Positions 52,074-60,534 of a DNA stretch of 64,000 nucleotides are shown in pieces. The notes beneath the pieces were generated by a model. That model was not told where the DNA came from. It made no database searches and worked only from the letters and a program-made list of their open reading frames with translations. The stretch is from DASUAS01 sp963809795 (lineage in GTDB: Bacteria; Actinomycetota; Acidimicrobiia; IMCC26256; DASPTH01), in assembly GCA_963809795.1 (NCBI GenBank), contig CAWELN010000030.1, positions 62,001 through 126,000 on the forward strand. Reading direction: 5' to 3'. Positions within the stretch are counted from its first letter, which is position 1. Each line of letters opens with the position of its first letter. The position numbers and the translations under genes were made by a program.

Positions 52074-52178
52074 GGCGGGAGCGTAGATGGATCCGGGCAC
52101 CCGGTGACGGTGCCCGGGTGCGCAGCTCGGACCTTCAGACCGCCGTGCCGGGGGCCGATACACGGGTTCGGAGGCATC

Positions 52179-53318
52179 GTGTTGGACCTGGACGGATTGC
52201 TGCGCTTCGCCGTGGAACACGGCGCCTCGGACGTCCACGTCAAGGTGGGCTCACGCCCGCGCCTGCGGGTCGACGGACGGCTGCGCGAGGCACCGTTCGA
52301 CACCGTCGAGCCCGCCGACACCGAGCGGGTGGCGGCCGCGGTGATCCCCGGCTCACGCGCGGAGACCTTTGCCGCCGACCACGAGTGCGACTTCACGTAC
52401 GGGATCCCGGGCCTGGGGCGGTTCCGGGTGAGCGCGTTCCGGCAGCGGGGCTCGATCGGCTTCGTGCTCCGCCGGGTGCCGACGGGGATCCCCACCTTCG
52501 AGGCGCTCGGCCTGCCCGACGCGGTGGCGACGCTCTCGAGCGCACAGCACGGGCTCGTCCTCGTGACCGGCCTCGCCGGCTCGGGCAAGACCGCGACGCT
52601 GGCGGCGATGGTCGACCACGTCAACACCCACCGCGAGGGCCACATCGTGACCATCGAGGACCCGGTCGAGGTGCTGCACGCCGACAAGCGCTCGATCGTC
52701 ATCCAGCGCGAAGTCGGTTCCGACACGCCGAGCGCGGTGTCGGGCCTCGAGCACTCGTTGCGCCAGGATCCCGACGTCATCGTGCTCGGCGAGCTCCGCG
52801 AGACCGACGCCGCCTGGGCGCTGCTCCAGGCGGCCGAGATCGGACACCTCGTGTTCGCCGCCATGTCGACGGTGAGCGCGATCGACACCATCGACCGGTT
52901 CGTGGAGCTGTTCCCGCCCCACCGCCAGCGCCAGGCGCGCGCATCGCTCGCGGCGACGTTGCGCGGCATCATCTCCCAGCGTCTGTTGCCGCGTGCCGGC
53001 GGCCGGGGACGCGTGCCCGCGACCGAGGTCCTGGTCGTGAACGCACGCGTACGCGATCGGATCGCCGACCCGGCGCGGCTGGCCGAGCTCGAGCACGAGA
53101 TGACGCACGGCGACCTCTACGGGATGCAGACCTTCGACCAGAGCCTCGTGCAGCTGTACCGCAACGGGCTCGTGGCCAGCGACGACGCGCTCGCGCACGC
53201 GAATTCGGCGAGCGAGATGCGCTTCTCCCTCGACCGCGCCGACGTCGAGCGCGAGCGCGAGCCGCTTCCGTCGTCGGTCACCTCGCCGGGTGCACCCGCG
53301 GCGGTTGCCCCGGCCTGA
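52179..53318 (+). CDS. PilT-like type IV pilus retraction ATPase family protein
   Basis: About 379 residues from GTG 52179 or TTG 52182, with GGAGG just upstream. LDGLLRFAVEHGASDVHVKVGSRPRLRVDGRL is the PilT N-domain. Walker A is GLAGSGKTATLAAMV, the Asp box IVTIEDPVEVLH, Walker B DPDVIVLGELRETDAAW, and the His box AAEIGHLVFAAMST. The end RLLPRAGGRGRVPATEVLVVNARVRDRI also fits. PilT motors depolymerise pili, but no pilin or pilus assembly gene is in the window, so partners must be elsewhere. Transcribed away from the DapB-like gene. Confidence 0.88.
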   Translation: MLDLDGLLRFAVEHGASDVHVKVGSRPRLRVDGRLREAPFDTVEPADTERVAAAVIPGSRAETFAADHECDFTYGIPGLGRFRVSAFRQRGSIGFVLRRVPTGIPTFEALGLPDAVATLSSAQHGLVLVTGLAGSGKTATLAAMVDHVNTHREGHIVTIEDPVEVLHADKRSIVIQREVGSDTPSAVSGLEHSLRQDPDVIVLGELRETDAAWALLQAAEIGHLVFAAMSTVSAIDTIDRFVELFPPHRQRQARASLAATLRGIISQRLLPRAGGRGRVPATEVLVVNARVRDRIADPARLAELEHEMTHGDLYGMQTFDQSLVQLYRNGLVASDDALAHANSASEMRFSLDRADVEREREPLPSSVTSPGAPAAVAPA

Positions 53319-53324
53319 CCCCCG

Positions 53325-53858
53325 TCAGTCGTCGTAGTCGTGGCGCACGGCTTCGAACGCGCGCGCGAGCAGCGGCGTGCGGGCGTCGACGACGCGCTCG
53401 AAGTCGACGCCCGGTCGGTCGTGGGGCGACCACGCGTTGAGATCGGCGTCGGGGACGGTCACGATCTTGGCGACGACCGGCGCGGGGGTCGCGGTCGTGC
53501 GGACCGCCGCGGGCACGGCGGGCTCCGGTGTGGGCTCGGGGCTCTCGAAGGGCAGACGGGGGCCGGGGGCGGTGCGGGGGCGGGAGCGCGCCGGTTCACG
53601 ACGCGGCCTGCGGTTCGCGGGCGTCGTCGCCCCGGGCGCGCCGAGCCAGAGCCGCGACTCCGCGCCGCGCCGGTCGAGGAGGGCCCAACCGCGGGGTGGG
53701 GACAGCCGGTCGGCATGGGTGAGGCACAGCACCCCGGCCCCGCGTCCCGGCGTGTCCATCGGATCGAGCCACACGAGGGACTCCCGGGCGTCGAAGGCGA
53801 ACACGGCCACCGCGGTCTCGTTGCAGCCGAGCCGAGAGCAGGTGACCGCGCCGTCCAC
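53325..53858 (-). CDS. DUF3499 family protein
   Basis: A 177-residue protein. The N-terminal 75 residues hold CSRLGCNETAVAVFAFDARESLVWLDPMD, VLCLTHADRLSPPRGWALLD, which is DUF3499, with two cysteines and a Cys/His pair suggesting metal binding. The remainder is Pro/Arg-rich and ends VDARTPLLARAFEAVRHDYDD. The family is restricted to actinobacteria and without known function. It converges with the PilT gene (six bases apart) and diverges from cca. Confidence 0.83.
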   Translation of the reverse strand: MDGAVTCSRLGCNETAVAVFAFDARESLVWLDPMDTPGRGAGVLCLTHADRLSPPRGWALLDRRGAESRLWLGAPGATTPANRRPRREPARSRPRTAPGPRLPFESPEPTPEPAVPAAVRTTATPAPVVAKIVTVPDADLNAWSPHDRPGVDFERVVDARTPLLARAFEAVRHDYDD

Positions 53859-53941
53859 TCCGGCGAAGGTACCGGAGCATGCGCTCGGGCCCGGGGATGC
53901 CGGGCCATTGTTTCCTCGGTGACCGTGCCGAGCCGACGAGA

Positions 53942-55621
53942 ATGGTGTCGATGACCGCGATCCCGTCCCGCCTCCGGCCGCTGCTCGACGCCACGTCGCC
54001 CGCGCAGCAGCTCGCGCGCCTGCTGACCGAGTCCGGTCACGAGTGCTACCTCGTCGGCGGGAGCGTCCGCGACGCCTTCCTCGACCGCGCGATGCGGGAG
54101 GGCGAGGAGACCGACATCGACATCGCGACCGACGCCCGCCCCGAGGTCGTGGAGCAGCTGGTGCGACCGTGGGCCGACGCGGTCTGGCTGCAGGGTCAGC
54201 GGTTCGGCACCGTGGGCTGTCGCAAGGACGGCACCACGCTCGAGATCACGACGTTCCGCGCCGAGGTGTACCACCCCGACAGCCGCAAGCCGATGGTCGC
54301 GTACTCCGACGACATCGAGACCGACCTCTCGCGGCGCGACTTCACCGTGAACGCGATGGCGTTGCGGCTCCCGGAGCCCGTGCTCGTCGACCCGTTCGGC
54401 GGCGCGGCCGACCTCGCCGCCCGTCGGCTTCGGACGCCGCTCGCGCCCGAGGTGTCGTTCCTCGACGACCCGCTGCGCATGCTGCGCGCCGCGCGCTTCA
54501 TCGCGCAGTTCGGGCTGGCGCCCGACCCGGCGTTGACCGGGGCGGTGGTCGAGCTGCGACACCGGCTCGAGATCGTGAGCGCGGAGCGGATCCGCGACGA
54601 GTTGTCGAAGCTGCTCCTGGTCGACGACCCCACCACCGGCCTGTGGTTCCTCGCCGAGACCGGCCTCTCCGACGAGTTCCTGCCCGAGCTCAACCAGATG
54701 CGGCTCGAGCAGGATCCCATCCACACGCACAAGGACGTGCTCGCGCACACCATCGCCGTCGTGCGCAACACCCGGCCGCAGCTGATCGTGCGCCTGGCCG
54801 CGTTGTTCCACGACGTGGGCAAGCCCAAGACGCGGTCGTTCGCCGGCGGCGGCGTGAGCTTCCACCACCACGAGGTGGTCGGTGCGCGCATGACCGAGGA
54901 GCGCCTCCGGGCGCTGCGGTATCCCAACGACGTGGTCGACGCCGTCGTCCAGCTGGTGTATCTCCACCTCCGCATCCACACGTACGCGATGGGGTGGACC
55001 GACAAGGCGGTGCGCCGGTACGTGCGCGACGCCGGTGACCTGCTCGACGAGCTCAACCACCTGCAGCGGTGCGACTGCACGACCCGCAACCAGAACCGGG
55101 CACGGGCGTTGCAACGCCGGATGGACGACCTCGAGCGGCGGATCGCCGAGCTGCGCGAGCAGGAGGAGCTCGACGCCATCCGGCCGCCGCTCGACGGCCG
55201 GCAGGTCATGGACCACCTCGGGGTGAAGCCGGGCCGCATCGTGGGCGAGGCGCTCGACTTCCTCCTCGACGTGCGCCTCGACGAGGGCCCGATCAGCGAG
55301 GCCGACGCCTACGAGCGTCTCGACGCGTGGGCCCGCGAGCGCGGAATCGTCGCCTCGCTGACGCCGCCGCCGACCGATGATCGCGGCGGCGAAGTCGAGC
55401 GGAGCGAGCGAGCCGCTCGCCAGGGAGCGAGTGTCCGCGACGCAGGTACCCTGCGGCGCAGCGAGCGACCGATTGATCAGGCGCCTTCCTTGCGCGCGCG
55501 CCACACGATCGTCGCGGGAACGCGCGCACCCGGCGTGTCGGGCCGGGGCTCGAGCACGGTGTCGACCCGGAACCCGGCGCGCCCGAGCTCGGTGAACACC
55601 TCACCGATGCCGCGGGTGTAG
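53942..55621 (+). CDS. cca: CCA tRNA nucleotidyltransferase with unusual C-terminal readthrough
   Basis: Start ATG 53942 or 53951. The nucleotidyltransferase head has YLVGGSVRDAFL and the metal-binding EETDIDIATDA, then RFGTVGCRKDGTTLEITTFR and RRDFTVNAMAL. The HD domain has LFHDVGKPKTRSF. The recognisable enzyme ends at about residue 475 (ARERGIVASLTPPP, near 55370). The frame then stays open through a GAGCGAGC-rich repeat and 145 bases antisense to the next gene, to 55621. The tail is probably an artefact of a lost stop or of an indel. The enzyme adds CCA to tRNA 3' ends; it matters here because the tRNA genes seen lack a full encoded CCA. Confidence 0.92.
   Translation: MVSMTAIPSRLRPLLDATSPAQQLARLLTESGHECYLVGGSVRDAFLDRAMREGEETDIDIATDARPEVVEQLVRPWADAVWLQGQRFGTVGCRKDGTTLEITTFRAEVYHPDSRKPMVAYSDDIETDLSRRDFTVNAMALRLPEPVLVDPFGGAADLAARRLRTPLAPEVSFLDDPLRMLRAARFIAQFGLAPDPALTGAVVELRHRLEIVSAERIRDELSKLLLVDDPTTGLWFLAETGLSDEFLPELNQMRLEQDPIHTHKDVLAHTIAVVRNTRPQLIVRLAALFHDVGKPKTRSFAGGGVSFHHHEVVGARMTEERLRALRYPNDVVDAVVQLVYLHLRIHTYAMGWTDKAVRRYVRDAGDLLDELNHLQRCDCTTRNQNRARALQRRMDDLERRIAELREQEELDAIRPPLDGRQVMDHLGVKPGRIVGEALDFLLDVRLDEGPISEADAYERLDAWARERGIVASLTPPPTDDRGGEVERSERAARQGASVRDAGTLRRSERPIDQAPSLRARHTIVAGTRAPGVSGRGSSTVSTRNPARPSSVNTSPMPRV
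55380..55476 (+). repeat. GAGCGAGC-rich intergenic repeat in the cca tail
   Basis: A stretch of GAGCGAGC-type sequence with the inverted repeat CGCAGGTACCCTGCG near 55441-55455. Composition and arrangement (a palindrome around GGTA(C/T)CC between GCGA and GAGCGA blocks) recall the elements at 29588-29676 and 61029-61085, although it is not an exact copy. It sits between the convergent cca and methyltransferase genes. Confidence 0.45.
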
Positions 55622-56088
55622 ACGCGTGCCGTCTGACCGTCGCGTTCCACGTCGATCGGGCCCGGCTCGAAGTACGACCGCTCGACCGCGCCGGAGGCGT
55701 CGATGCAGAGCGCCATCGGGTGTTCGTACGAGAAGACGAACGGCCCGTTCGGCTTCAACACCCGCTGCACCTGCCGGAACAGCCGCGCCGCGTCGTCGAC
55801 CTCGGCGACCGCGTCGGCGCTGAACGCGGCGTCGATCGACTCGGCCCTGAGGAAGGCGAGGTCGGCGAGGTCACCCTTGCGCCACTCGACCTTCACCTCT
55901 TCGCGCTCGGCGCGCTCGCGGGCATGGGCGAGACGAGCGTCGGAGCCGTCGAGCGCGATCACGATCGCACCCTGGTGTGCGAACCCGATCGCGGCGGCAC
56001 CGGTCCCGCACCCGAGGTCGAGCACCCGCTTGCCCCGCAGATCACCGAGCAGGCGCAGCTCGCGTTCGGAGGGGTCGTCGCCGTTCAC
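55477..56088 (-). CDS. Class I SAM-dependent methyltransferase
   Basis: A 203-residue protein from GTG 56088. The AdoMet motif LRGKRVLDLGCGTGAAAIGFAHQGAIVIALDGSDARLAHA is near the N-terminus, then DLADLAFLRAESIDAAFSADAVAEVDD and VLKPNGPFVFSYEHPMAL. This suggests a methyltransferase type 11 acting on a small molecule; the substrate is unknown. It ends in the region where the extended cca frame reads the opposite strand. It lies 20 bases downstream of ino1 and may share its transcript. Confidence 0.87.
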   Translation of the reverse strand: MNGDDPSERELRLLGDLRGKRVLDLGCGTGAAAIGFAHQGAIVIALDGSDARLAHARERAEREEVKVEWRKGDLADLAFLRAESIDAAFSADAVAEVDDAARLFRQVQRVLKPNGPFVFSYEHPMALCIDASGAVERSYFEPGPIDVERDGQTARVYTRGIGEVFTELGRAGFRVDTVLEPRPDTPGARVPATIVWRARKEGA

Positions 56089-56108
56089 GACCTGATCATC
56101 GCGCGTTG

Positions 56109-57182
56109 CTACTCACCGGCCGCGAACCTCTCGACCATCTCGCGCGCGTCGTCGTCGTGGTACTGCACGGCCGGCGACTTCATGAAGTAGGCCGACGGTC
56201 CGGCGAGCGGCCCGCCGATCCCGCGGTCGAGCGCGACCTTGCAGCAGCGCACCGCGTCGATGATGACGCCCGCCGAGTTCGGCGAGTCCCACACCTCGAG
56301 CTTGAGCTCGATGTTGAGCGGCACGTCGCCGAAGTTGCGACCCTCGAGCCGGATGTAGGCCCACTTCCGGTCTTCGAGCCACGGCACGTGGTCCGACGGG
56401 CCGATGTGCACGTTGTCGGACTCGATGCCCTGCTCGATCTGGCTGGTGACGGACTGCGTCTTCGAGATCTTCTTCGACTCGAGCCGGGTGCGCTCCAACA
56501 TGTTCTTGAAGTCCATGTTGCCGCCGAAGTTGAGCTGGTAGGTGCGGTCGATCGCGGTGCCGCGGTCCTCGAAGAGGCGGGCGAGCATGCGATGGGTGAT
56601 GGTGGCGCCCACCTGGCTCTTGATGTCGTCGCCCACGATCGGGAGCTTGGCCGCCTCGAACTTCGCCGCCCACACGGGATCGCTGGCGATGAACACCGGG
56701 ATGGCGTTCACGAACGCGACGCCGGCATCGAGGCACGCCTGCGCGTAGAAGCGCTGCGCCTCCTCGGACCCGACGGGAAGGTAGCTGACCAGCACGTCGG
56801 CCTTCGCGTCGCGCAAGACCCCGACCACGTCGACCGGCTCGGCCGGCGACTCCTCGACGGTCTCGCGGTAGTACTTGCCGAGGCCGTCGAACGTCGGGCC
56901 GCGCTGCACCTCGACCTCGAGTTGGCCCACGTTGGCGAACTTGATGGTGTTGTTCTGCCCCGCGGAGATGGCCTTGCCGAGGTCGAGCCCGACCTTGGCC
57001 GCGTCGACGTCGAACGCGGCGACGAAATCGACGTCGGCCACGTGATAGCCGCCGAGCACGACGTGCATGAGGCCGGGGACGTCTTCCGTCGGGTCGGCGT
57101 TGCGGTAGTACTCGACACCTTGGACGAGGCTGCTGGCGCAGTTCCCGACTCCGGCGATGGCGACACGAATGCGACCACTCAT
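56109..57182 (-). CDS. ino1: Myo-inositol-1-phosphate synthase
   Basis: A 357-residue enzyme that converts glucose 6-phosphate to myo-inositol 1-phosphate with bound NAD, the first step to phosphatidylinositol and mycothiol. The NAD motif AIAGVGNCASSLVQG begins the protein, and FVNAIPVFIA, LPIVGDDIKSQVGATITHRML, QLNFGGNMDFKNM and SDHVPWLEDRKWAYIRLEG are family signatures. It has the short actinobacterial form. Its ATG overlaps the stop of padR (ATGA), so a PadR regulator and ino1 are one operon, as in mycobacteria (Rv0047c-Rv0046c). Confidence 0.96.
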   Translation of the reverse strand: MSGRIRVAIAGVGNCASSLVQGVEYYRNADPTEDVPGLMHVVLGGYHVADVDFVAAFDVDAAKVGLDLGKAISAGQNNTIKFANVGQLEVEVQRGPTFDGLGKYYRETVEESPAEPVDVVGVLRDAKADVLVSYLPVGSEEAQRFYAQACLDAGVAFVNAIPVFIASDPVWAAKFEAAKLPIVGDDIKSQVGATITHRMLARLFEDRGTAIDRTYQLNFGGNMDFKNMLERTRLESKKISKTQSVTSQIEQGIESDNVHIGPSDHVPWLEDRKWAYIRLEGRNFGDVPLNIELKLEVWDSPNSAGVIIDAVRCCKVALDRGIGGPLAGPSAYFMKSPAVQYHDDDAREMVERFAAGE

Positions 57183-57823
57183 GATGCGGTGGCTCCTTGT
57201 TGATCCAGGGGTTCCTGGGAGGGGTTGGCGGGGGCGTTCGCGTCGTCGCGGCCTTCAGCCGCGATCAGCGCGTCGACCCATTCGAGATCTCGTTGCGTGG
57301 ACTGGGTGCGGTGCTCGAACAGTGATCGGGTGTAGCGGTCGCCGCGACCCGGCGCCGTGCGGCGGGCGCGCGCCAGGCGGTCGGCGAGCGCGCTGCGCCG
57401 CCGGGTCAGCAGCTCGAGCCGAGCCTCGGCGTCGAGGTGACGGCAGAAGGCCAGCTTCAACGCGAAGGTCCGTTCGTCGTCACCGGCGGTGTCGTCGTCG
57501 AGCAGCAGCTGCGAGAGCCGCGCGTCGCCGCGCTCGGTGAGGCGGTACGCCTTGCGGGTCCGGCGGGACGCCTTGGCCGGACGGCGCCGCCGCGCCGCGG
57601 CCAGGTCGCCGTCGAGCGAGCCGGTGGCGGGCATGGGGGCGGCGACGGCGTCGGCTTCGACGCCCTCGATGCTGCCGTCGTGCTCGAGGCGCCGCAGCGC
57701 CGGGTACAGCGAGCCGTAGGAGATCCCCCACAGCGAGCCGAGCGTCTCGCCGAGACGCTTCTTCAGCTCGTAGCCGTGGAGCGGTTGCTCCTTCAGCAGT
57801 CCGAGGATGGCGAGCTCCAACAC
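57179..57823 (-). CDS. PadR-family transcriptional regulator
   Basis: A 214-residue protein from GTG 57823. The winged helix is LELAILGLLKEQPLHGYELKKRLGETLGSLWGISYGSLYPALRRLEHDGSIEGVE, followed by a Arg/Ala-rich segment and the wing KAYRLTERGDARLSQLLLDD. The C-terminal dimer domain ends LEWVDALIAAEG. It precedes ino1 in the same operon. A twin palindrome 36-58 bases before its start is a likely operator for autoregulation. The effector is unknown. Confidence 0.92.
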   Translation of the reverse strand: MLELAILGLLKEQPLHGYELKKRLGETLGSLWGISYGSLYPALRRLEHDGSIEGVEADAVAAPMPATGSLDGDLAAARRRRPAKASRRTRKAYRLTERGDARLSQLLLDDDTAGDDERTFALKLAFCRHLDAEARLELLTRRRSALADRLARARRTAPGRGDRYTRSLFEHRTQSTQRDLEWVDALIAAEGRDDANAPANPSQEPLDQQGATAS

Positions 57824-57858
57824 GTCTGGTCTTGCTCCCGTGACGTCGTGCGTGTGTC

Positions 57859-57881
57859 CGATATATCGCTCCGATATATCG
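57859..57881. promoter_or_regulatory. Twin CGATATATCG palindromes, probable PadR operator
   Basis: CGATATATCG occurs at 57859-57868 and again at 57872-57881, centres 13 bases apart, in the gap between padR and the divergent DUF5318 gene. AT-rich palindromes stand out in this high-GC DNA, and PadR-type dimers bind sites of this kind. A TATA-like GTATAC follows at 57888-57893, possibly the -10 of one promoter. Confidence 0.6.
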
Positions 57882-57993
57882 GACAGAGTATACACGGAGG
57901 GACGGGCGGGTGGACGCACGGTGGACGGGACGCTGCGGATCGGTGCCGGCGGGCCCGGGAACCGCCGACCGGGCTCCCTTGTACAGTGGCGCG

Positions 57994-58416
57994 GTGCGCC
58001 GGCACACCGACTACACGCTGGCCCGACGGGCCCTCCTCCGCGACCTCCGCCGCGGCACCGTGGCCCGTCACGACGTCTGTGACGCGCACCCCGAGCTGCT
58101 GCGGGCCGCCCGCCACGTGGGGGAGCCGGCCCCGCACGAGTGCCCGGTGTGCTCGGCGAATCACGTGCGCTACGTGTCGTACGTCTACGGGGAGCACCTG
58201 CGCCAGGCCAACGGGCGCTGCATCGTCCATCCGAGCGAGCTCGAGCGCCTCGGCGCCGCGCACGACGAGTTCGCCCGCTACGTGGTGGAGGTGTGCCCCG
58301 ACTGCGGGTGGAACTTCCTGACCCGGCGCGAGCTCCACGGCCGCCGGCACGGGGGCGCGCCCACCCCTGCGGCGGGGGAGCCGTCGGGGCGGGCACGGTC
58401 GGTGCCGCAGGGATAG
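57994..58416 (+). CDS. DUF5318 family protein
   Basis: A 140-residue protein from GTG 57994. It reads DYTLARRALLRDLRRGTVARHDVCDAHPELLRAARHVGEP, then HECPVCSANHVRYVSYVYGEHL and VVEVCPDCGWNFLTRRELHG, with two CxxC motifs that probably bind zinc. It matches the actinobacterial DUF5318 family, found next to padR/ino1 and before rpsF in mycobacteria (Rv0049). Function unknown. It is transcribed away from padR. Confidence 0.87.
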   Translation: MRRHTDYTLARRALLRDLRRGTVARHDVCDAHPELLRAARHVGEPAPHECPVCSANHVRYVSYVYGEHLRQANGRCIVHPSELERLGAAHDEFARYVVEVCPDCGWNFLTRRELHGRRHGGAPTPAAGEPSGRARSVPQG

Positions 58417-58546
58417 AGGCAGTGGCGGGGAGCCGTGCCGGTGAGCGAACCATCGATGCGGCGAGCACGGAACCGACTGCGGAAGTTGAAGTAGAGTCCT
58501 GACGCCGCCGGGAGCCGTGTGAGCCCTGGACGGTGGAGGACAGACG

Positions 58547-59429
58547 ATGGCCGACTCGGGTCAGGCTGCCCGACGCGCGCTCGAGCGCGCCCGATGTCGT
58601 CGCGCGCAAGGGCACCGGCGCACCGCTGGTGATGGTCACCGCGTACGACGCACCCTCTGCACGAGCGGTCGACGCCGCGGGCGTCGACATGATCCTCGTG
58701 GGGGACTCGGTCGCGATGGTCGTGCTCGGCTACGACGACACGCTGCACGTCACGATCGACGACATGGCGCACCACACCGGTGCGGTCGCGCGCACGAAGC
58801 CGCGCGCGCTCGTGGTCGCCGACCTGCCTTGGATGAGCTACCACCTCTCGCGCGAGGAGACCGTCGCCAACGCCGCGCGGCTCGTGCGCGCCGGAGCGAC
58901 GGCGGTGAAGCTCGAAGGTGGGCGCAAGCGCGTCGACGCGGTGAACGCGATCCTCGACGCCGAGATCCCGGTGATGGGCCATCTCGGCCTCACGCCCCAG
59001 TCGGTGCACCGCTTCGGTGGCTTCCGCGTGCAGGGCAAGACGCTCGACGCGGCGAGGGAGATCGTCGACGACGCGGTCGCGCTGGCGGAGGCCGGCGTGT
59101 TCGCCATCGTGCTGGAGTGCGTGCCCGACGCCGTCGCCCGCATGGTCACCGACTCCGTGCCCGTGCCCACCATCGGCATCGGTGCCGGGCGGCACTGCGA
59201 CGGTCAGGTGCTCGTGTACCACGACATCCTCGGGTTCGAGGACCGGGTGCGACCGAAGTTCGTGCGGCGGTACGCCGACCTCGGCGGTGACGCAACCCGC
59301 GCCATCGAGCGGTTCGCCGACGACGTCCGGGCCGGCCGGTTCCCGGCGAGCGGCGAGACGTACCACGCGGCCGACTCGGTCAGCGAGGCACTCGGTCTCT
59401 ACGGATCCGTGGAGCACGCGCCCGCCTGA
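58547..59429 (+). CDS. panB: Ketopantoate hydroxymethyltransferase, start region frameshifted
   Basis: The enzyme begins at PDVVARKGTGAPLVMVTAYDAPSARAVDAAGVDMILVGDSVAMV and continues with HTGAVARTKPRALVVADLPWMSY, AVKLEGGRKR, MGHLGLTPQSVHRFGGFRVQGK and VPTIGIGAG, all PanB. It condenses 2-oxoisovalerate with methylenetetrahydrofolate toward pantothenate and CoA. The ATG at 58547 has a GGAGGA ribosome site but reads MADSGQAARRALERA in another frame. The main frame is open from GTG 58533 without ribosome site. One extra base near 58562-58600 would join the ATG to the enzyme. The intended protein is about 294 residues. Confidence 0.92.
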
Positions 59430-59461
59430 TCCGCGCGGTCGTCTCGTAACCTCGACGCCGG

Positions 59462-60001
59462 ATGCACGGACACCGGCGCGCACTCGTGTTCACGCTGCTC
59501 GCCGTCGCGACGGCTGCGGTCGCGGTGCTCGCGGTCGTCCTCCTCCACTCCGGCGACGGCTCACGCTCCGACGCGGTGCCCTCGCCGTTGTCGGCCGGCA
59601 TCGCCCGTCAGGTGCCGGCGTCGGCGCCGTTCGAGGGTCTCGGCGAGCTGAACGTCGGGATCGGGGGCCGGTGCCTCCGCCTGGCGGTGGCCGACTCCCT
59701 CACGGAGCGCGTCGCGGGCCTGCGCGGCCACACCGACCTCGGACCGTACGACGGGATGCTGTTCGTGTTCCCCGGCCCGACGGAGACCGCGTTCACGATG
59801 TCGGGTGTGACCGTGCCCCTCCAGATCGGCTTCTACGCGGCCGACGGGAGCCGCGAGAACGCGCTCCTCATGCGCCCGTGCCCCCACAAGGCGGAGTCGC
59901 AGTGCCCCGTCTACCGGGCCGACGCACAATTCCTGTACGCGGTGGAGACCCTGAAGGGCGGCCTGCCCTCGGGCCCGGTCACCACCTGCTCGCCGGCTTG
60001 A
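59462..60001 (+). CDS. DUF192 family membrane-anchored or secreted protein
   Basis: A 179-residue protein. The N-terminus ALVFTLLAVATAAVAVLAVVLLHSG is a signal anchor. The domain (about residues 62-170) has LRLAVADSLTERVAGLRGHTDLGPYDGMLFVFPGPTETAFTMSGVTVPLQIGFYAADG, the DUF192 pattern with its LxGR/LxGH turn and FxMxxVxxPLDIxF-like strand. Structure and function of the family are poorly known. Usual DUF192 proteins have W before the M in the last motif; here TAFTMSG is found instead. Confidence 0.85.
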   Translation: MHGHRRALVFTLLAVATAAVAVLAVVLLHSGDGSRSDAVPSPLSAGIARQVPASAPFEGLGELNVGIGGRCLRLAVADSLTERVAGLRGHTDLGPYDGMLFVFPGPTETAFTMSGVTVPLQIGFYAADGSRENALLMRPCPHKAESQCPVYRADAQFLYAVETLKGGLPSGPVTTCSPA

Positions 60002-60192
60002 CTCGTTCGCTCACTCGACGTGCTCGTGCATACCTGTCACACCCCTGGCGTAGCGTCACCGTCGATAGGTCGTGTCGGGGATCGACTGCTAGCCTGACCC
60101 GCTCAATTGCATTCCTGCGCCCACGACTCCACCCGGTGGAGCTGCGTGGTCGCCCGTGGACCGAGTGCCACGGTCCGAAGGAGGTCCGGCCC

Positions 60193-60522
60193 ATGAGGCC
60201 GTACGAGGTCATGGTCATCTTCGACGCGGATCTGGAAGAGGAGACCATCCGGTCCGCCGTCGCCCGCTACATCCAGTTGATCGAGTCCCGCGGCGCCGAG
60301 CCCGGGCAGACCGACTTCTGGGGCAAGCGGCGGTTCGCCTACGAGCTCAAGCACCGCTGGGAGGGCTACTACGTGGTCTTCCAGGCGAAGGCGGAGCCCG
60401 CGGCGATGGACGAGCTCCACCGGACCCTCTCCCTTGCTGATGAAGTCCTCCGGCACAAGGTGCTGCGGATTCCCGAGAGCGTCTACGGGAACCTGGCCGG
60501 CTCCGGCGTGTCGGACTCCTAG
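60193..60522 (+). CDS. rpsF: 30S ribosomal protein S6
   Basis: A 109-residue protein from ATG 60193, with GGAGG about 10 bases before. MRPYEVMVIFDADLEEETIR, the WGKRRFAYELKHRWEGYYVVFQAKAEP segment and LADEVLRHKVLRI identify S6. It binds S18 in the 30S platform and is the first gene of the rpsF-ssb-rpsR-rplI operon. The 190-base gap upstream should hold the operon promoter, but no clear boxes can be assigned. Confidence 0.97.
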   Translation: MRPYEVMVIFDADLEEETIRSAVARYIQLIESRGAEPGQTDFWGKRRFAYELKHRWEGYYVVFQAKAEPAAMDELHRTLSLADEVLRHKVLRIPESVYGNLAGSGVSDS

Positions 60523-60534
60523 GGAGGATCCACC

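Noticed and set aside
50439..52178. N-terminal extension of the PilT-like gene of about 580 codons
   Set aside because: This region is antisense to the GNAT and DapB-like genes. A GTG with GGAGG at 52179 starts the recognisable PilT domain.
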